A stretch of 64,000 nt of DNA from Elusimicrobia bacterium GWA2_66_18 (lineage in GTDB: Bacteria > Elusimicrobiota > Elusimicrobia > UBA1565 > UBA9628). A program made the translations under genes and the position numbers. This document shows positions 60,870-64,000 of this stretch, one piece after another (position 1 is the first letter of the stretch; every line of letters starts with the position of its first letter). The notes beneath the pieces were generated by a model. It was given only the letters and a program-made list of their open reading frames with translations, did no database searches and had not been told where the DNA came from. The stretch spans positions 1-64,000 of the forward strand of contig MGTX01000024.1 in assembly GCA_001799675.1 (NCBI GenBank), written 5' to 3'.

Positions 60870-62039
60870 TTACTGGCTTTCGTGGACGAGCACCGCTTCT
60901 AGCGAGGGCACGATCTTCTCGCTGCCGGAGACCGCGACATACTTATAGGCGCCCACCCCCTTCGTGATGCCCCGGAACACATGGGGCGGAGCGGAGTGCT
61001 CCCCGAAGTTCACCAGGGCCGGGGCCTCCCCGCCCAAGAGATATAGGCCGCTGCTTCGGGAGAGGATCTGCTGGGTCGTCCCCACGAACTGAAAACAGCG
61101 ACCCTTCACATCATACGGGTTCAACTGGTATAGGACTTCCAGCGGCTCCATCCCTTTGGGACACTTCTTGCCGATGGCTTTGGCGTCTGAGGGCTTCGCG
61201 ATCCCGCCTCGAATCCAATCGGCGGCGCTCTTGGGGGCGTAGCCGGCGTCCCGCCACTTCACTGCTTCCGAGAGTCCGAACTGGGCGCGACTCCACATAA
61301 TGGCGTCTTTCACACTGAATCCGGCCTTCTGCCAGTCATGGATCTGGCGGCCAATCACACTCAGCTCCCGCTCCTCATCTTTAGCGAGTCCAAGCTTCTT
61401 GAATTCCTGAGCTTCGCCAGCAGGCAAGGTTGCGGCCCAAACTATTGTCGTCTCAATTGACAGGCCTGCGTCCTTATAAGCTTTGGCGGCTTCAACCGGA
61501 ATAGTGGCGCGCAGATTCACCGCATCCTTCACACCGAATCCCGCGTCACGCCAAAGCTTGGCCGTCTTGAATGTGAACCCAGCCTTTTCCCATTCGTCTG
61601 CTCCCTGGGGATCAAAAGCTACGGATTTCCACAGAGCGGCAGCTTGAGGAGTAAATCTCAAAGTTGTCCATTTCGCACTTTCCTGAGGCGAGAATCCTGC
61701 GTCCTTTAAACTCGCGGCATTTTCAGGAATGGAAACTCCAGCATCGATCCAAGTCCTGGCTTCTTGCGGATTTAACCCTGCAAGTTTCCATGCGGATGCG
61801 GTAAGACAAGGAGTGAACACAGAGCAACCACCACCGCCAGGAGTAGGGCAGTAGTGGCAGCGGTTATCAAAGGGATGTCGAGATAGAGGATTAAAGCCCG
61901 CAACCTTCCACTCGGAATATTCCGAATAGGTGAAGCCCGCGGAGTTCCAGACCTGGAACTCCTGGTCTGCAGCTTCTTTCAGCGTTGCGCATCCCGACAG
62001 CCAGACCATAACACCAAGGATGGCCATTCTCTTAGTCAT
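60870..62039 (-). CDS. Lipoprotein with many W-x-x-A-G-F repeats
   Basis: 389 residues. Lipobox LSGC at residue 17, with GGAGG before the start. Residues 27-275 hold about 14 imperfect repeats of 13-19 residues with the pattern W..AGF....A (WNSAGFTYSEYSEW, WEKAGFTFKTAKLWRDAGF, WQKAGFSVKDAIMW, WRDAGYAPKSAADW). A Cys-rich insertion lies near 62-80 (CHYCPTPGGGGCSVFTPC). The C-terminal 110 residues are different and may form a beta domain. Outer-membrane or periplasmic location is likely. No known function. Confidence 0.6.
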   Translation of the reverse strand: MTKRMAILGVMVWLSGCATLKEAADQEFQVWNSAGFTYSEYSEWKVAGFNPLSRHPFDNRCHYCPTPGGGGCSVFTPCLTASAWKLAGLNPQEARTWIDAGVSIPENAASLKDAGFSPQESAKWTTLRFTPQAAALWKSVAFDPQGADEWEKAGFTFKTAKLWRDAGFGVKDAVNLRATIPVEAAKAYKDAGLSIETTIVWAATLPAGEAQEFKKLGLAKDEERELSVIGRQIHDWQKAGFSVKDAIMWSRAQFGLSEAVKWRDAGYAPKSAADWIRGGIAKPSDAKAIGKKCPKGMEPLEVLYQLNPYDVKGRCFQFVGTTQQILSRSSGLYLLGGEAPALVNFGEHSAPPHVFRGITKGVGAYKYVAVSGSEKIVPSLEAVLVHESQ

Positions 62040-62056
62040 AACATCCGCCTCCTACG

Positions 62057-62089
62057 CTAGCCTATGTTGGGCTAGACCATCTTAGGCTA
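62057..62089. promoter_or_regulatory. Operator-like repeat cluster between lipoprotein and XRE genes
   Basis: CTAGCC at 62057-62062 and GGCTAG at 62070-62075 form an inverted repeat, and TAGCCTA (62058-62064) is matched by TAGGCTA (62083-62089). These shared half-sites sit between two divergent genes, one of which encodes an XRE-type repressor. Self-regulation is the simplest reading. Confidence 0.5.
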
Positions 62090-62122
62090 CTACCATAACA
62101 AAGCCCCGTCAAGGGGCAACTC

Positions 62123-62368
62123 ATGAGGAAAAACGTACGGAAGTCGTCCAGTGTCTTTAAACCCGGGTATCAGCGGTTTTTGAAGCGCCTGCGACAGGCT
62201 CGGGAAGACGCCGACCTTTCCCAAACCAAGGTGGCGAAGGCATTGCGACGGCCGCAGACCTACGTCTCGAAGGCGGAGATTGGCGAGCGCCGCCTCGACG
62301 TGCTCGAAGTTCAGGAGTTCGCGAAGCTCTACCACAAGCCGCTCAGCTACTTCTTCCCGAAGGGATAA
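62123..62368 (+). CDS. XRE-family HTH regulator
   Basis: 81 residues. The helix-turn-helix is DLSQTKVAKALRRPQTYVSK, followed by EIGERRLDVLEVQEFAKLY, as in Cro/CI-type DNA-binding proteins. It ends LSYFFPKG, the usual end of small XRE proteins. It is divergent from the lipoprotein gene and has repeat half-sites upstream. Its tail overlaps the convergent zinc-ribbon gene by 26 bases. Confidence 0.85.
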   Translation: MRKNVRKSSSVFKPGYQRFLKRLRQAREDADLSQTKVAKALRRPQTYVSKAEIGERRLDVLEVQEFAKLYHKPLSYFFPKG

Positions 62369-62564
62369 ATCCCTTCCCGCAGAAGGGGCACCGAACCATC
62401 TCGAGATAGGACCCGAGCGGCCATAGCGGCAGTCCGACCCCGCTGTACTCCAGGTCGTGGCCAGCGTTAGCCCTCACTACGGCCCACGTCACACAGCAGA
62501 CCGTGCCCTTCCCGGCGCAGCCCGGGCAGTCCTGGCGAAGAGCCTTCTTCGAGCGGCGACTCAT
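62343..62564 (-). CDS. Small double-CxxC protein
   Basis: 73 residues with CPGCAGKGTVCC and CPFCGKG, a four-cysteine zinc site as in rubredoxin-like or DnaJ-type ribbons. No family assigned. It overlaps the membrane-protein gene upstream by 4 bases, so it belongs to the small operon that starts at the sigma-like gene. Confidence 0.5.
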   Translation of the reverse strand: MSRRSKKALRQDCPGCAGKGTVCCVTWAVVRANAGHDLEYSGVGLPLWPLGSYLEMVRCPFCGKGFIPSGRSS

Positions 62565-62833
62565 GGTGGGCCCCTCCTACCGAAGGGTCTGAATGAAGAA
62601 CCGCGGGTCGCGATGAAGCTGCCCAGAGCGGACCCAATCGCGGCTCCTGCCTGAAAGATCCAGAACTCCGGACCTTGCTTCACGGCCCACTGCACCATGA
62701 AGAACTGGCAGCCACCAAGGCCCAGGGAGGTGACGAAAGACCGACGCCAGAGCCCCTTCACGCTGTGGTTATGCTGCATGCAAGCCAACGCTGTGGTGGT
62801 GATGCCGAGAATAAACGGTATCAGGGCTCGCAC
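62561..62833 (-). CDS. Small membrane protein
   Basis: 90 residues from GTG 62833, placed within the end of the nuclease gene. Two hydrophobic helices (LIPFILGITTTALACM and FWIFQAGAAIGSALGSFIA) with a basic loop (KGLWRRSF). Could be holin-like, but this is not supported by a motif. The earlier in-frame start at 62887 would overlap the nuclease gene by 67 bases and is less likely. Confidence 0.45.
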   Translation of the reverse strand: MRALIPFILGITTTALACMQHNHSVKGLWRRSFVTSLGLGGCQFFMVQWAVKQGPEFWIFQAGAAIGSALGSFIATRGSSFRPFGRRGPP

Positions 62834-63735
62834 GGTCCCTTCTGCAGAGTGGCGTGGTGCGCGAGCAACTTCAGACACTCGGGCCATACGAGCCAGCCCA
62901 TGCGCTGAGTCATCTGCTTGAAGTACTCGTCGGGCTCATCGGCCCTGTGCGGAAGGTCCCGCTTCGCCAGTTCCCATCGCCCGACCTCATCCCAGTTGCG
63001 GAGGCTGCGCATGTCCGAGCCGCGGTATCGCTTCATGGCCTTGGTGTAGATCTTCGCGCCTCGATCCATGGTGAGCAGAATGAAGCGGGCATCCTTGAAC
63101 CCTTCCCGTCGAGCTACGTCATCAACAAGCTCCATATTGCGGAGAATCTGGTTCCTGCCCGGACTGAACGTGCCGGAGGCTGTGGCATCCGAATAAAGCT
63201 TGGCCTCAATGAAGACCAGAAGCTGGTTGCCAATACGGATCTCACAATCAACCTCCGTTGGCCGCTCAGGGGTTTCAGTCGGGTCGCCTTGCATGATCTT
63301 CTCAAGACGTTCCTTGGCCCGAACCCGAGCGTCATAGTTCTCCAGGTGCTTGAAGGCGGCTTCGCCTTCCTTCAGCAGCTTAGCCCCGAGCCATTGGAGG
63401 TATATCTTTGGGGCCGTGTGCGGCACCCAGAACCGAACCTGGGCGTTGTCGATATGCGGGGCGTAGGCTTTGGCGAACCGCTGGGAGACGGCGGCGCGGA
63501 AGAAGTCCAAGAGCCATTGCTTCGTGGGCAGCTTTGACATCGCATGGAAGAACGACCAGGTGAGTGCGTCCTCTGAGTTCTCCGACAGGAGAGCCCGTCC
63601 TCGCTCCCCGTATTTCCGCAGAGCGTCTTGGACCTGCGGGTCGTCCGTGTCGGAGAGATCGATGCCCGCGAGATTATGGGCGAGGGAGGTATGAATCCTG
63701 ACGCCAGAAGGAGATAAGTATGCGTTCTCAAACAT
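62821..63735 (-). CDS. PD-(D/E)XK-like nuclease
   Basis: 304 residues. The catalytic pattern is EVDCEIRIG, then LLVFIEAKL (D...ExK) at about residues 162-180, followed by a conserved helix (GRNQILRNMELVDDV). A helical N-terminal part (about 1-140) may recognise DNA. No methyltransferase is beside it, so it may be a repair or defence nuclease rather than a restriction enzyme. It starts within the last eight bases of the sigma-like gene. Confidence 0.65.
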   Translation of the reverse strand: MFENAYLSPSGVRIHTSLAHNLAGIDLSDTDDPQVQDALRKYGERGRALLSENSEDALTWSFFHAMSKLPTKQWLLDFFRAAVSQRFAKAYAPHIDNAQVRFWVPHTAPKIYLQWLGAKLLKEGEAAFKHLENYDARVRAKERLEKIMQGDPTETPERPTEVDCEIRIGNQLLVFIEAKLYSDATASGTFSPGRNQILRNMELVDDVARREGFKDARFILLTMDRGAKIYTKAMKRYRGSDMRSLRNWDEVGRWELAKRDLPHRADEPDEYFKQMTQRMGWLVWPECLKLLAHHATLQKGPCEP

Positions 63736-64000
63736 AGGCAGGGTCGGGGTATTGCCGACGGAAGGCCAGTCTCGCTCGGTGAAGCCGTGAGCGGAGCGTG
63801 CCGAGCGGGACGCCGATGATCCGAGCGGCCTTCTCGTAGGTCATCCCGTCCATATAGCAGAGGGTCAGGGCTACACGATTGGCAACGCTCATCCTCTTCA
63901 AGGTCCACTGCACGGTCTTGATGGTCTCCCGACGCTCCAGAGACTCTTGGGCATTATCTCGGGAGTCTGGGATGCGCGCATCGAGACTTGGACCGCCATC
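63728..64000 (-). CDS. ECF-type sigma factor, C-terminal part (partial)
   Basis: The frame is open from the right edge; about 90 residues are visible. The region-4 helix-turn-helix is clear: VALTLCYMDGMTYEKAARII, then GVPLGTLRSRLHRARLAFRR. Its start lies outside the window, so region 2 cannot be checked. A sigma factor encoded on a mobile element would let it switch on its own genes. It overlaps the nuclease gene by 8 bases. Confidence 0.75.
   Translation of the reverse strand, partial: DGGPSLDARIPDSRDNAQESLERRETIKTVQWTLKRMSVANRVALTLCYMDGMTYEKAARIIGVPLGTLRSRLHRARLAFRRQYPDPAYV

Noticed and set aside
62821-63735. Type II restriction enzyme
   Set aside because: The nuclease core is present, but no methyltransferase gene is adjacent in the window, so restriction is not supported.

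Overview
The window is a 64 kb piece of a GC-rich Gram-negative-type bacterial chromosome. A lineage such as Elusimicrobiota is my best guess. The hints are dockerin/cohesin and putative-Ig secreted proteins, a PorV/PorQ-like barrel, a GYF-like plus coiled-coil protein, a TRAP system with a TatT lipoprotein, and a GroEL ending in a Gly-Asp-Met-Tyr tail. None of these proves the taxonomy. Genes are tightly packed, mostly in operons with ATGA-type 4-base overlaps, and convergent genes often overlap at their tails. Many first-of-operon genes have a TATAAT-like box only 6 to 8 bases before the start codon, which implies leaderless mRNAs. Operon-internal genes often use Shine-Dalgarno sites.

Region by region. 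1-3916: secreted proteins, namely the tail of one gene, a propeller/Ig/dockerin chimera, an AT-rich glycosidase-like protein with a C-terminal dockerin, and a single-cohesin protein. Together these look like a minimal cohesin-dockerin locus. 3959-5503: an envelope lipoprotein and an outer-membrane barrel. 5637-7639: an ECF sigma factor with its anti-sigma and RseB-like regulator behind an ECF-type promoter. 7636-11740: RadC, a lipoprotein, a RecB/Cas4-like nuclease and an FGGY kinase. 11707-16112: a HAD phosphatase, an MsbA-like ABC exporter, an aminotransferase and an enoyl-CoA hydratase. 16149-18205: an OPA-type transporter with a HAD phosphatase. 18220-24573: a lipoylation and 2-oxoacid dehydrogenase operon (trxB-lipA-E2-lpd-lipB-PLD). 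24650-29442: a pterin pair, a Yip1-like membrane protein, a sensor kinase, Maf and CutA. 29446-35275: pyk, mtnA, YggS/YggU and groESL with a CIRCE-like operator. 35339-44696: a coiled-coil protein and a long operon, metF-Omp85 barrel-TatT-DctP-DctQ-DctM-LOG-TPR. 44727-52719: a giant TPR protein, a GT-C glycosyltransferase, an aldo/keto reductase, ClpS and a DinG-like helicase.

A tRNA-Ser(GCU) at 52787-52876 marks the edge of a mobile element that runs off the right end of the window. Its core is one minus-strand cluster: a rolling-circle (HUH, Rep_1-type) initiator, a DnaN-like sliding clamp, a small zinc-ribbon protein, an excisionase-like HTH protein and a tyrosine integrase. Behind it lie cargo genes: a TraB/GumN-like protein, a HEAT-repeat protein, a W/AGF-repeat lipoprotein, an XRE regulator, a PD-(D/E)XK nuclease and an ECF-type sigma factor cut by the window edge. 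A rolling-circle Rep next to its own processivity clamp and an integrase is the most unusual system seen here. The cohesin/dockerin locus, the Omp85-TatT-TRAP operon and the leaderless promoter pattern come next.
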